Positions 32,826 through 42,167 of a DNA stretch of 64,000 bases are shown piece by piece. How positions within the stretch are numbered: the stretch's first letter is position 1; every line of letters starts with the position of its first letter. This stretch comes from Actinoplanes sp. N902-109 (GTDB lineage: Bacteria > Actinomycetota > Actinomycetes > Mycobacteriales > Micromonosporaceae): NCBI RefSeq assembly GCF_000389965.1, contig NC_021191.1, forward strand, positions 1,799,501 through 1,863,500. The letters are read 5' to 3'. Under the pieces are notes generated by a model. That model ran no database searches. It saw only the letters and a program-made list of their open reading frames with translations, and was not told where the DNA came from. A program made the position numbers and the translations under genes.

Positions 32826-33727
32826 CCGTAGCCGCCGTCCTCAAGAACGCCCGGCACGCGCTGGCCGAAGCCGGGCTGCGCGCCTCCTTCCTGGTGCGCG
32901 ACCTCGACACCGGCGACGAGATCGACCTCGACGCGGACACGGTCCATCCGGTCGCCTCACTCGTCAAGCTGCCGCTCGCGGTGGCCACCCTGGAACGCAT
33001 CGCCCGCGGCGAGCTGGACCCCGCACAGCCCGTCGAGGTGGCCCCGGGCCGCATCATCACGCCCGGCCCCACCGGCCTGACCAAGTTTCGCCACCCGGCC
33101 CGGATCGCGATCGAGGACCTGCTCCATCTCGCGGTCTCGATCAGCGACAACGTGGCCGCCGACGCCCTGTTCGCCCTGACCCCGCCCGCGGAGATCGAGG
33201 CGGAACTGCGCAAGCTGGGCATCGAGGACATCACCGTACGGCACCCGCTGCGCGACCTCACCGACACACCCGCCGAACGCTTCGACCGCGCCGGTCAGCA
33301 CCTGGCCCAGACCCTGGCCATCACGGCCGGTACGGCGGGCCGCGCCCACCCGGTGGCCCAGCTCGACATCAGCCGGGCCAACACCGGAACAGCCCGGTCG
33401 TACGCCGACCTGCTCACCGAGATCTGGCGTCCCACCACCCTGCACCCGGCCACCGCCGAACGCCTGCGCGGCCTGATGGCCGACTCCGTCATCCGCCACC
33501 GCCTGGCCCCGGACTTCAGCTCCGACGCGGCCCGCTGGTCCGGCAAGACCGGCACCCTGCTCAACCTGCGCCACGAAGCCGGCGTCGTCGAGCACACCGC
33601 CGGCCCCTCCTTCGCCGTCGTGGCCCTGACCGAATCCCACCTCCCCGCCGCCGTCCAGACCAGCGTCGAAGCCCTGCTGGGCCGCACCGCCCGCACCCTC
33701 CACGACGCCCTGCGCAACGCCCGCTGA
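32822..33727 (+). CDS. Class A beta-lactamase-like serine hydrolase
   Basis: 301 residues from GTG 32822. The three catalytic motifs of the penicillin-binding/beta-lactamase fold are complete: S46-L-V-K49 (SxxK), S108-D-N110 (SDN) and KTG in RWSGKTGTL. There is no signal peptide, so unlike true class A enzymes this one looks cytoplasmic; an esterase, amidase or PBP-related role is as likely as antibiotic hydrolysis. The usual Glu166 omega-loop motif is not obvious. It is coupled to the LysR gene upstream. Confidence 0.82.
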   Translation: MTVAAVLKNARHALAEAGLRASFLVRDLDTGDEIDLDADTVHPVASLVKLPLAVATLERIARGELDPAQPVEVAPGRIITPGPTGLTKFRHPARIAIEDLLHLAVSISDNVAADALFALTPPAEIEAELRKLGIEDITVRHPLRDLTDTPAERFDRAGQHLAQTLAITAGTAGRAHPVAQLDISRANTGTARSYADLLTEIWRPTTLHPATAERLRGLMADSVIRHRLAPDFSSDAARWSGKTGTLLNLRHEAGVVEHTAGPSFAVVALTESHLPAAVQTSVEALLGRTARTLHDALRNAR

Positions 33728-33802
33728 CCCCACGTCCGGCATCAGCCGGTGATGACGGCCCGCAACGCCAGCTCACCCGAGTAGCGGCGCGCCGGGGCGT
33801 AC

Positions 33803-34984
33803 CTAGGCTGCCGAGTGATTGCTGCCCGGTTCGATCAGGTCGGCGAAGTCGACGCCGGCGCGGGTGAGCAGGCGCTGCACCCCGGCCAGGTCGAGGCCGT
33901 CGATGATGTTGTCGCCGTGGGCCAGGCGGTAGTGCGTGGCGCCGCGGACGATCTCGACGCGCCAGCGGCCGTCCGGGGTCACCAGGGCCTTCTCCACCTC
34001 GGGCAGCGCCGGTGGCGGGGGCGCGGGCCACCGGCGGGCCTCGGCGGGGTGGCGGTCGGTGCGCAGGCCGCGCCAGGATGCGTGCCGCAACCGGCCCTCG
34101 GGGGTCCAGGTGCGATAGGCCACCTCGCCGACCAGCGCGGGCTCCACCCAGTGGGCGTGCCGGGCCTGCTCGCGGGGCACGTCGGGGGCCGGTGGTGTGC
34201 GGCGTTCCAATGGGGTGAGCTGCTCCTGGAGCCGGCGCAGCATGACGTCGGTGAAGCCGGTGCCGACATGCCCCGCGAACCGGAGCGCGCCGTCGTCGTC
34301 GAGGACCCCGAGCAGCAGCGACCCGATGGTGCCGGCCCGGCGGCCCGCGCCCGCCTTCCACCCCAGGACCACGACCTCCTGGGTACGGATGAGCGGCACC
34401 TTCGTCCACGTGTCGGAACGCCGCCCGGGCCGGTACACCGAGTCCAGCCGTTTCGCGACGACCCCTTCGAGACCGCCCAGCTCGGCCGCCCGCAGGACGG
34501 TCCCGCCCGCGACATCGGTGAAGTGCGGGGGCAGGCGGATGGTGCCGCCGGTGAGCCCGAGATCGGCGAGCAACCGGCGGCGGGTTCCGTACGGCTGGTC
34601 GAGCAGGTCGTGACCCTCGAACCACAGCAGGTCGAACACGTAGTAGACGACGGGCACGGTCGCCAGCAGCGTCTCGGTGGGCCGGGCGACATGCATGCGG
34701 CCGGCGAGCCGGGCGAACGAGGGCCGATCGCCGGGCTCCAGCGCCACGACCTCGCCGTCCAGGATCGCCGACCGGCCGCCGAGCAGCCCGGACAAGGCGC
34801 CGAGCTCGGGATAGTGGGTGCTCACATCATTGTTGTTGCGCGACAGGACCCGTACGGAACCGGGCTGGACGTAGCTGATCGCCCGCACCCCGTCGTACTT
34901 GAACTCGAAGGCCCACCCGGCACCGCCCGGCAGCGGACCGGGCGCGGCCAGCATCGGGGCGATCAGCTCGGGCATGGTGGTCAC
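33803..34984 (-). CDS. ATP-dependent DNA ligase (LigC/LigD-ligase type) with extra C-terminal domain
   Basis: 393 residues from ATG 34984. The adenylation motif is FEFKYDGVRA with the nucleophilic K29. Further ligase motifs are ILDGEVVAL, YYVFDLLWFEG, EGVVAKRLDSVYRPG and the TWTKVPLIRTQEVVVLGW block that begins the OB-fold. After the OB-fold there is an additional module of about 60 residues (about 325-388) whose near copy is encoded on its own at 61845-62036. Likely roles are repair of breaks (NHEJ-type backup) and nick sealing; no Ku or LigD polymerase gene is nearby. Confidence 0.9.
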   Translation of the reverse strand: MTTMPELIAPMLAAPGPLPGGAGWAFEFKYDGVRAISYVQPGSVRVLSRNNNDVSTHYPELGALSGLLGGRSAILDGEVVALEPGDRPSFARLAGRMHVARPTETLLATVPVVYYVFDLLWFEGHDLLDQPYGTRRRLLADLGLTGGTIRLPPHFTDVAGGTVLRAAELGGLEGVVAKRLDSVYRPGRRSDTWTKVPLIRTQEVVVLGWKAGAGRRAGTIGSLLLGVLDDDGALRFAGHVGTGFTDVMLRRLQEQLTPLERRTPPAPDVPREQARHAHWVEPALVGEVAYRTWTPEGRLRHASWRGLRTDRHPAEARRWPAPPPPALPEVEKALVTPDGRWRVEIVRGATHYRLAHGDNIIDGLDLAGVQRLLTRAGVDFADLIEPGSNHSAA

Positions 34985-35115
34985 CCGATCGGGCTACCCG
35001 CCCCTGGTCACGACGATGCCACCGGCCGTCGAACTACCCCGGTGTAGTTCTCCCGGCGTCTCAGTGACCGCGTGTTCGTGCTGCTGGTGGAGGCCGGCTT
35101 GTGCCCGCTCCGCCT

Positions 35116-35262
35116 TCACGCCCGACCTCTTCGGCGCAGGAGGGTCAGGACGGGGCCATCGGCCAGCAGGAGCAGCAGCGGCCAGTAGCCGGCGACGGGA
35201 ACGGCCAGCGCGAGGACGAAGGCCAGTGCCAGGCAGACGGCATTGCCGACCACTTGCTCCAT
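35116..35262 (-). CDS. Small hydrophobic protein, possible gene remnant
   Basis: 48 residues from ATG 35262 (a GTG five codons upstream is possible). Two short hydrophobic spans, NAVCLALAFVLALAVPVAG and PLLLLLADGPVLTLL, end in an RRRGRA tail (positive-inside). It has no clear ribosome site and abuts a peptidase wreck. It may be a real mini membrane protein or the 3' end of a lost larger one. Confidence 0.4.
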   Translation of the reverse strand: MEQVVGNAVCLALAFVLALAVPVAGYWPLLLLLADGPVLTLLRRRGRA

Positions 35263-35277
35263 GACTGTGATGCGCAC

Positions 35278-35966
35278 CCGTCGCCGTAATTGTGGCTGCT
35301 GTTGCTGTACGCCTTGTAGGCGTGGTGCCAGCCGTGCCGCGCGGTGGTGGTGTAGTTGACCCCGTTGCGCCGGATCGCGAAGCCGGTGCTGCACACGGTG
35401 GCGGGGCTGGTGCTCGCGTCCCGCATCAACCCGCCCGCTTTGTGCGGCGAGATGTCGTTGTCCCGGGTGGCCGACAACGGTTCCGGGGTGGATGCCGGCC
35501 CGTCGAGCGCCACCCGTTCAGCCGGTACGCTGACCATGACGGGGTCCGCCGCGGCAACCTTCGTGGCCGGGTCGCCCACGTCCGGTTTGATCTTCACCCG
35601 TACGGTGATCCGGGTGCTCACCGGCCCGTTGGCCACCGCCGGGGTGCCCTGCACGATCAGGCCGTCGAAGTCCGCGGTGATCGGCAGCACCGACCCGACC
35701 TGAAATCCGTTGAGATTGGCCGGTGCCGCCCCCGAGACCTGCCGGGCGGCGGTCTCCAGCGTCTCCCGGTCGAACGCCCGCTGCTCGACGGTCACCGCGA
35801 TGCCCCGCTGCGCCCCGGCATCGATGATTGTCTGCTGCAACGGCGAGGAGCCGTGCCACACGGCTCCTGAACCCCCGCTTGCGCCGTCGACTGCAGATCC
35901 AAGATCGATTTCCCGGTGCCCCGTGACGATGCCCGTCTCAGCCGCCGACGATGAACCGGTAATCAC
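35278..35966 (-). pseudogene. Truncated S1 (trypsin-like) peptidase gene
   Basis: The frame begins without a signal peptide, shows a pro-region-like part (TIIDAGAQRGIAVTVEQ, TADFDGLIVQG), then the start of a chymotrypsin-fold domain: CSTGFAIRRNGVNYTTTARHGWHH. The TTARH motif holds the catalytic His of secreted actinobacterial S1 peptidases, but the Asp and Ser parts are missing; the frame runs out into the small hydrophobic gene. In the 100 bases upstream another short frame (ends at a TGA near 35958) looks coding, so the 5' end is broken too. Confidence 0.65.
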
Positions 35967-36095
35967 TGAGTTCTCGGGCCTCCTGCGCTGCGGCGCGCAC
36001 CTCGGCTGCCTTGAGCCGCTGGGCAGGCACCAGCGCGGGGTGGATCAGGCCGGTGGTGCTGTCGGTCCAGCCGCGGTCGACGCCTCGGCGGTGGG

Positions 36096-36893
36096 TCAGC
36101 GCTGCAGGTCGTGGCGGCGCTGGGTGAGTTTCTCGATGAAGCCGGCCGGGGCGAGGCGGCGCACGGCGAAGACGTACGGTGCGCCGCTGCCGATGGCGTA
36201 CGAGCGTTTCGGGCGGCGGGCCTCGATGGCGGTGACGATGGTCTGTGCGACCTTCGCCGGGGTGGTGCCCGCCTCCTCGTTGCGGCGCAGGGCATTGAGC
36301 ATGGTGGTGAAGTCGCGCTCGTGCGGGGAGCCCGGGTTGAGATAGGACGTGCGGCGGTCGCTGATGCCGGTGGCGATGGCGCCCGGCTCGACCGTGGTGA
36401 CCCAGACGCCGAACGGGGACAGCTCGTGCCGGGCCGCGTCGGCGAACCCGCGCAGGGCCGCCTTCGAGGCGACGTAGGACGAGCGGTAGGCCAGCGGGAA
36501 CGACGCCAGCATCGAGCCGACCATGACCACCCGGCCGTAGCCGCGGTCACGCATGGCGGGCGTGGCGAGCTGGGTCAGCCGCAGCGGGCCGAACACATTG
36601 GTCTGGAAGAGGCGGGCCACGGCGTCCGCGGGGAGTTCCTCGATGGGGCCGCTCTGGCTCTCGCCCGCGTTGTTGACGAGGACGTCGGCGGTGGCCACCG
36701 CCTCGGCGACGGACTCGACGGACTCGGGGGAGGTCAGGTCGAGTTCGACGTACTCCACGCCGGGGAGCGGATCGGCGGTCCTCGCCGGCGTCCGGCTCGT
36801 ACCGATGACGTGGTAACCGCGGCCGAGCAGGGCGGCCGCCGTTGCCTTGCCGATTCCGGAGGTTGCTCCCGTAACGAATGCCGTCCGACCCAT
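36096..36893 (-). CDS. Short-chain dehydrogenase/reductase
   Basis: 265 residues from ATG 36893. Classical SDR: nucleotide motif FVTGATSGIGKATA, LVNNAGESQSG, and the catalytic Ser in VGSMLAS with Y-x-x-x-K in SSYVASKAALRG. C-terminal extension rich in basic residues. Substrate unknown. It points away from the NACHT gene, with a VOC-protein remnant between them. Confidence 0.94.
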   Translation of the reverse strand: MGRTAFVTGATSGIGKATAAALLGRGYHVIGTSRTPARTADPLPGVEYVELDLTSPESVESVAEAVATADVLVNNAGESQSGPIEELPADAVARLFQTNVFGPLRLTQLATPAMRDRGYGRVVMVGSMLASFPLAYRSSYVASKAALRGFADAARHELSPFGVWVTTVEPGAIATGISDRRTSYLNPGSPHERDFTTMLNALRRNEEAGTTPAKVAQTIVTAIEARRPKRSYAIGSGAPYVFAVRRLAPAGFIEKLTQRRHDLQR

Positions 36894-36902
36894 GCGGCGA
36901 CC

Positions 36903-37066
36903 TTATGCCCCCGGCGGCGGGGCGAAGAACTCAAGGGCGATGCCGTCGGGGTCCTGGAAGGAGAGCCCGGCCCCCGCAGCCGCCTCCTGCGCAGCCGCAG
37001 TCAGCTCGGCGATCTCCCGCTACCGCCCGAGCAGCATCAGCACCACCCGCGTCATCCTCGCCCGCC
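36903..37066 (-). pseudogene. VOC/glyoxalase C-terminal remnant
   Basis: On the minus strand GLSFQDPDGIALEFFAPPPG, ending at the stop 36903-36905, is the typical last strand of a VOC protein (DPDG-x-x-L-E-F). An in-frame TAG lies about 26 codons upstream of that motif and the N-terminal half is absent, so it is a dead gene end. It sits directly upstream of the NACHT gene. Confidence 0.6.
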
Positions 37067-37105
37067 CCGCGTCCGGCGGAGCTATCCGCTTGGTGACAGG
37101 TGGCT

Positions 37106-37111
37106 TAGAGT
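37106..37111 (+). promoter_or_regulatory. Possible -10 box of the NACHT gene
   Basis: TAGAGT ends 5 bases before ATG 37117 and there is no ribosome site, which fits a leaderless mRNA. No convincing -35 box is seen. Confidence 0.35.
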
Positions 37112-37116
37112 GCCGT

Positions 37117-40100
37117 ATGCGTGGCCAGGAGCTTCAGCAGTTTCATGTCTTTCTCTCCGGGCCCGGTGATGTCGTAGCCGAGCGGGATGCCGTCCGGGCC
37201 TACTTCGACGACATCAACCGGACGGCAGGACTGTCGTGGGGAATCCGCTTCCAGGTCATCGACTGGGGCGATTTCTCGACCGCCGGTGTGGGCCGGCCGC
37301 AGGAGCTGGTCAATCGGCAGACGCTTGAGCGGTTCCGGGAGAGCCTCGCGCTGGTCGTCGTCGTCATGGCCCGGCGCTTCGGCAGTCCGACCGGCGTGGC
37401 CGAGTCCGGCACCGAGGAGGAGGTGCGGTGGGCGCTCGCTGCGCACGCCGCGGACGGCTACCCCGAGATCAAATTCTTCTTCCTGGACGCGACCGAGTTC
37501 GTCGCGCCCGCCGACCCCGTACAGCTGATGCCGGCCGTTGAGCAGTGGCAACGGGTGCTGGCGTTCCGGGCGGAACTCGAGTCGCAGCGCTCGGCCCTGG
37601 TGCAGAAGTACTCGTCGGTGGCTGGGTTCGGGGCGGTTCTCCGTACGGACATGGACAACTGGTTGCACGGCCCGGAACGGCCGTGGGCCGCACGCCGGGC
37701 AGCGAGCCCCGCGCAGCCGGTGCCGCACCTGCCGCCAGACGCATATTTCCAGGCCGTCGAACGCTCCTACCGGTCCCTCGACATCTCCGGCATCGACTCC
37801 GACCGGGCTTTCGAACTGCCGCTCGACAAGGTGTACGTGCGGCTGCGGGTGATCGCGAGTGACGCCGAAGGCACCGGTGCCCCGGCCGCCGAGGACCCCA
37901 CGTTCGACATCCAGACCGCCTTGGAGCGCTATCCCCGCCTGATCATCGTCGGTGACCCGGGCAGCGGGAAGTCAACGTTCCTGCGGTTCATCGCGCTGAC
38001 GTTGGCGCAGTGCCGGCTCGACCGCGACGATCGGCGGGCCGCGGAACAACTCTCCCTGCAAGCGCCGCTTCCCGTGCCCGTTCTGGTGTCCTGCTGGGAT
38101 CTCGCCGAGCACCTGCGCAAGGTCAGCCGGGCGACGCTGACCGCGGTCATCGATTTCGTCGCCGAACGTCTGGGCGAAACCGGCTGGCCCGTCGGCGTGG
38201 AGGAAGTGGAGCGGCTGCTGACCGACGGCGAACCGGTGGTCCTCATCGACGGGCTGGACGAGGTGCCCACCGAGGACGGCAGGCGCCTTGTCGCCCGGCT
38301 GATCGACGAGCTGGTCGCCCGGTATCCGCGGAACCGGTACGTGGTCACGTCGAGGATCCGCGCGTACACCGGCGGCACCACGCTCGGGCAGGGCTTCTCC
38401 CGGTGTGACATCCAGCCCTTCGGCCGCGAGGAACGCACCGCCTTCCTGCAGAACTGGGTGGATCAGCTCTTCAACGTCCGGCGGGACGGATCCTCGGCCG
38501 TGCGCAACGCGGCTCAGGAACTGAACTCGTTGTCGGCGGCCATCGAGACGAGTTCGATCCGTTCCCTGGCCGTCAATCCACTGCTGCTCACCGTGATCGC
38601 GATCGTGCACTGGAACCGCAAGCGACTGCCGGAACAACGGGTCGACCTCTACGACGAGTGCATCGACGTCCTGCTCGGCCAGCGCAAGGAAGCGGAGCGG
38701 CACCAGGCGTCGCGGGACACCCGGGTGCTGGACGAGGCATACTCCGAGGAACGCCTCGACCAGCGGGCCTGGGTGCGCAAACGCTTCGCGGAAATCGCCT
38801 ATGCCATCCTCAGCCACAGCGACGAGGAGATCGACCGCGGCGCCGTGGTGGAACTCCTGGAGCCGCATTTCCGCGACTCCTCGTCGGCCGGCAGCTCCCG
38901 GGCGCTGGCGGAACGTTTCCTCGACCGGCAGGAGCTGCGCAGCGGTCTGCTCGTGCGCAGGCGGATGTCGTCCTACCGGTTCGTCCACCTGACCTTCCAG
39001 GAATACCTCGCCGCTTGGTTCCTGGCCGGGCGGGACCTGGCCTCGACGCTGACTGTGATCGCACCGCACCTGCGCGACCCCAAGTGGTTCGAGGCACTGC
39101 AACTGCTCGGCGGTGCGCTGGCCAACCGCTCGGACGAATACCTCGACCGGTACGTCGGCTGGCTGCTCGACCAGGTCGGCGACGGGATCCGGGAGCAGGC
39201 CCCGGTGATCGCCCTGGCCGCCAACATCGTCCGCGACACCCACACCATGGCCAAGCTGAGCAGCGCGATGCAGGCTCGCTACGAGGCGCTGCTGCGGGAG
39301 ACCTTCGACGCCTTCGAGCCCGACTCCCGGGTGCCGAAACAGACCCAGCTCGAACTCCTCGAAGCCCTCGGCGGCCTGGGTGCGTCCGTCAAGGACCTAC
39401 TGGTCTCGGCCACCCGCTCCCGGCTGCTCGACATCCGCCGCCGCGCGGTCGAGATGCTGGTGCCACACCTGTCCGACGACGACCTCTTCGCCCTGACCCA
39501 CATCCTGGCCGACCGCAGCAAGGAGCCGATCAAGACCTACCTCACTGCCATCGTCCAGCGCGACCGTGCCCGCGCCGGCCGGCTCGTGCTCGACCTCTCC
39601 CTGCACGGCGACAAAACGGTGGACGCCCTCCGCGAATCGCCCACGCCCCGCCTCCCGGCCGACCACTTGGAGTTCTGGCCGGAGCTTTTGATGCGGCACA
39701 ACGGCAATCGTTCCCTTGCGACACTGCGCAGCTGGGCCGACAACCGCCCGGAGACCTGGCAGCTCATCAGCGAGCTGGCGCAGGACGGCTCAGCGGAGGC
39801 GTTGCTGATCCTGCTCGGCCGGGCCGATTCCCCGGTTCCGCCTTTGGACAGTGCTGCGCTTGAGCGCATCGCTCAAGCGGATCCGGACACCGTCAGTCAA
39901 ATCTGTGAGCGCCAGAATGCGCCCGGTCTTCTCATCCGGCTGGCGGAGGCGGGTGCGGCTCAGGCCGTCGATGTGCTCATCGAAAGGTGGGGTGAACGAC
40001 CCGAGATCCGGGCCTTGGTCGACCGGCTTGCCCGGGCCGGGAATGCCGCTGCGCTCGTCGACGTGCTGAATCGCAGCGAAGCCGGAGGGAGCTGGGCGGT

Positions 40101-41679
40101 GCTGGACGAGTTCGGCGAGGCAGACCTGGACCACGTGGTGACAACCAGCCTGAGTCTGTCCCACGTCCGCTTCAAGTGGCTCGTGCGTGCGCTCCTGACG
40201 GATGAGGAGCACCCCAATGCCGCGATCATCGCCGACCGGCTGATCAGAAGCGACTGGTGGGCACTCGAAATGCGTTCTTTCGCGAAGATGACGCCGCGGG
40301 CGCTGCAATTGTTCGCCCGCATGGCAGCTAAGGGAAATGCGGCCGCTCTGGACATACTGGTCAGCCGGGGAGGCCGTTCAGCGGAGACCTGGCATGCCAT
40401 CGAGCACTTCACCGACGACGCCGTCGAGAGTCTGGCCAAGAACGACTGGTGGTATCTGAACCACACCATGCCCCTGCTAGGTCAACGGCAAGAGGGGACT
40501 GGGCTGGTGGTCGGGCTGGCTGCGGCCGGCTTCGACCCAGCGCTGCGCTACCTTCTCGACGGCGAGACGCTGGACAAGCTGGCGCTTCGCCTCGGCGGGG
40601 CCGATGCGGGGGCTGACCGGCTGGTCGGTGATCTGGCCCGAGCAGGTCACGCAGACGCACTGCGCCTCCTGCTCGATCACTTCGGTGATCGGCCGGATTC
40701 CTGGACCCTGATCGCAGATCTGGGCGACGGCGCAGTTCGCAGGCTGGCCAAGGGCAGCCGGAAGTCGTCATCCCGGCTGGTCGGTTGGCTCGCGTCCCGG
40801 CGTACCGGACACCCGGAGGTTGCCGTGCTGCTCCGCCGGTTGGCCGCGGCAGGCGCGGCGGAAGCACTCAGCGTGATCCTTGCCGAGAGTGCCAATCAGG
40901 AAGAGACCTGGCAGCTCATCGATCATCTCGATGACAGGGCCGTCCAGCTGCTGTCGAGAAATGCGAACCTGCTTCTCCGGGAGCTGTCCGCGATCGTGAG
41001 CGACCGCGAGAGCAGCCGTCGATTGGTGACCCGCATGGCCGCAGTGGGGAGCGCCGAAGCGTTGAGGGCGCTTCTGACCCAGTGGCCTGAGCACCCGCAG
41101 ACGGTGGAATCGTTCACGCACATGGCAGAGTCGGGCAGCGGTGCCGCGGTCGAGATCCTCCTGAGCCCGGTCATGGACACCGGCCTGATGATGCAACTGG
41201 CGAGGCACGGTCGCGCCGGAGCGCTTGAGTTACTGATCAACCGCCAAGGTATGCATGACGCGGTCTGGGTGCTGATCGACGAGCTGGATCAGGCGGCTGT
41301 CGACCGGCTGGCCACCGAGGCGTCGCCCCTGTTGCTTGACCTGCTCACCGGGCCGTGGAGCGATCATGACAGCAGCCGGAAGCTGGTCGTGCGGATGACG
41401 GAGGCGGGTTCGGCTCAAGCGTTCCAGGCGCTGCTCGACCGGTGGGGCTGGCGCGACGACACCCAGGACGTGGTGGTGCGGATGGCACGGTCGGGCAACG
41501 CCGAGGCATTGCGCCGGTTGCTCTACCACTGGGGTGACAACCCGGCGGCCCGGGCCCTGCTTGCCGAGCTGGCAGGGCCGGACTCCGAGCTGCGCGGGCC
41601 GTTGCGCCCCTGGTTGCGGTGGGCGCTGGCTACCGGCGGGGTGCCGGGCGTGCAAGGGTTGCTGACGGCGTCCTGGTAG
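37117..41679 (+). CDS. DUF4062-NACHT protein with long C-terminal helical repeats (NLR-like, candidate defence protein)
   Basis: 1520 residues from ATG 37117. Residues about 7-110 form a DUF4062/TIR-like domain: FHVFLSGPGDVVAERDAVRAYF, then LALVVVVMARRFGSP and SGTEEEVRWAL. A NACHT STAND NTPase follows: Walker A GDPGSGKST (279-287), Walker B VLIDGLDEVP (375-384), and the NACHT-associated FVHLTFQEYLAAW near 620. Residues about 640-860 look HEAT-like. About 860-1515 hold roughly ten degenerate helical repeats built on a unit like LVxRMAxAGxAEALxxLL plus an ETWxLIxxL helix pair. STAND proteins oligomerise on sensing a trigger; bacterial NACHT proteins are known phage sensors, and DUF4062 would be the effector. 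This role is inference. Confidence 0.9.
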   Translation: MRGQELQQFHVFLSGPGDVVAERDAVRAYFDDINRTAGLSWGIRFQVIDWGDFSTAGVGRPQELVNRQTLERFRESLALVVVVMARRFGSPTGVAESGTEEEVRWALAAHAADGYPEIKFFFLDATEFVAPADPVQLMPAVEQWQRVLAFRAELESQRSALVQKYSSVAGFGAVLRTDMDNWLHGPERPWAARRAASPAQPVPHLPPDAYFQAVERSYRSLDISGIDSDRAFELPLDKVYVRLRVIASDAEGTGAPAAEDPTFDIQTALERYPRLIIVGDPGSGKSTFLRFIALTLAQCRLDRDDRRAAEQLSLQAPLPVPVLVSCWDLAEHLRKVSRATLTAVIDFVAERLGETGWPVGVEEVERLLTDGEPVVLIDGLDEVPTEDGRRLVARLIDELVARYPRNRYVVTSRIRAYTGGTTLGQGFSRCDIQPFGREERTAFLQNWVDQLFNVRRDGSSAVRNAAQELNSLSAAIETSSIRSLAVNPLLLTVIAIVHWNRKRLPEQRVDLYDECIDVLLGQRKEAERHQASRDTRVLDEAYSEERLDQRAWVRKRFAEIAYAILSHSDEEIDRGAVVELLEPHFRDSSSAGSSRALAERFLDRQELRSGLLVRRRMSSYRFVHLTFQEYLAAWFLAGRDLASTLTVIAPHLRDPKWFEALQLLGGALANRSDEYLDRYVGWLLDQVGDGIREQAPVIALAANIVRDTHTMAKLSSAMQARYEALLRETFDAFEPDSRVPKQTQLELLEALGGLGASVKDLLVSATRSRLLDIRRRAVEMLVPHLSDDDLFALTHILADRSKEPIKTYLTAIVQRDRARAGRLVLDLSLHGDKTVDALRESPTPRLPADHLEFWPELLMRHNGNRSLATLRSWADNRPETWQLISELAQDGSAEALLILLGRADSPVPPLDSAALERIAQADPDTVSQICERQNAPGLLIRLAEAGAAQAVDVLIERWGERPEIRALVDRLARAGNAAALVDVLNRSEAGGSWAVLDEFGEADLDHVVTTSLSLSHVRFKWLVRALLTDEEHPNAAIIADRLIRSDWWALEMRSFAKMTPRALQLFARMAAKGNAAALDILVSRGGRSAETWHAIEHFTDDAVESLAKNDWWYLNHTMPLLGQRQEGTGLVVGLAAAGFDPALRYLLDGETLDKLALRLGGADAGADRLVGDLARAGHADALRLLLDHFGDRPDSWTLIADLGDGAVRRLAKGSRKSSSRLVGWLASRRTGHPEVAVLLRRLAAAGAAEALSVILAESANQEETWQLIDHLDDRAVQLLSRNANLLLRELSAIVSDRESSRRLVTRMAAVGSAEALRALLTQWPEHPQTVESFTHMAESGSGAAVEILLSPVMDTGLMMQLARHGRAGALELLINRQGMHDAVWVLIDELDQAAVDRLATEASPLLLDLLTGPWSDHDSSRKLVVRMTEAGSAQAFQALLDRWGWRDDTQDVVVRMARSGNAEALRRLLYHWGDNPAARALLAELAGPDSELRGPLRPWLRWALATGGVPGVQGLLTASW

Positions 41680-41687
41680 GGCGGCCG

Positions 41688-42149
41688 TCAGTGCTCCTTC
41701 TTGATGACGAAGTAGGAGCCGCGGATCGTGCCGGCGAGTTTGGACTTCTGGCGGGCGAACTTGAACGAGTCGAGCTCGGCCGGGACGTCCATGCCGTCGG
41801 AGAGCTTGAAGCCGACTGCCCGCTTGCCGCTGTCGTCGAGGGTGTACATCACGTTGATGGACAGGCCGCTCTCGTAGAAGACGTACGCCATCCTGATGTT
41901 CTCGACCTGGAACTCGGTGGCTTCGAGCGGGCGTGACGCGATGACGATGCCGCGTTCCTGCTCCAGGATGCCGTGCACCCAGTCGATGACCTGCTGGGCC
42001 TCGGCTGCGGGGTGGACCGTGAAGGTGTGGTCGTACTTGTTCTTGAAGTATCGGGCCTCGTTGGCGCGCAGACCGGCGAGGGCGTCGGCGACCGGCGACG
42101 ATTCCAGGCCGGCGGTCGACACGGTGTGGAAATCCACGACGTGGGCCAT
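41688..42149 (-). CDS. Conserved hypothetical protein
   Basis: 153 residues from ATG 42149. Soluble, no signal peptide or span. Patterns such as ARYFKNKYDHTFTVHPAAEAQQVIDW and MAYVFYESGLSINVMYTLDD suggest a compact alpha/beta protein. I do not recognise a family. It is convergent with the NACHT gene, with 8 bases between the stop codons, so a shared terminator or antisense overlap is possible, but a functional link is not shown. Confidence 0.7.
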   Translation of the reverse strand: MAHVVDFHTVSTAGLESSPVADALAGLRANEARYFKNKYDHTFTVHPAAEAQQVIDWVHGILEQERGIVIASRPLEATEFQVENIRMAYVFYESGLSINVMYTLDDSGKRAVGFKLSDGMDVPAELDSFKFARQKSKLAGTIRGSYFVIKKEH

Positions 42150-42167
42150 GCCCGGGAACGTACCAGG

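Noticed and set aside
36847..37116. Longer start for the NACHT protein (90 extra codons)
   Set aside because: The extension runs antisense over the start of the SDR gene and the VOC remnant, and has no family similarity; DUF4062 begins right after ATG 37117.
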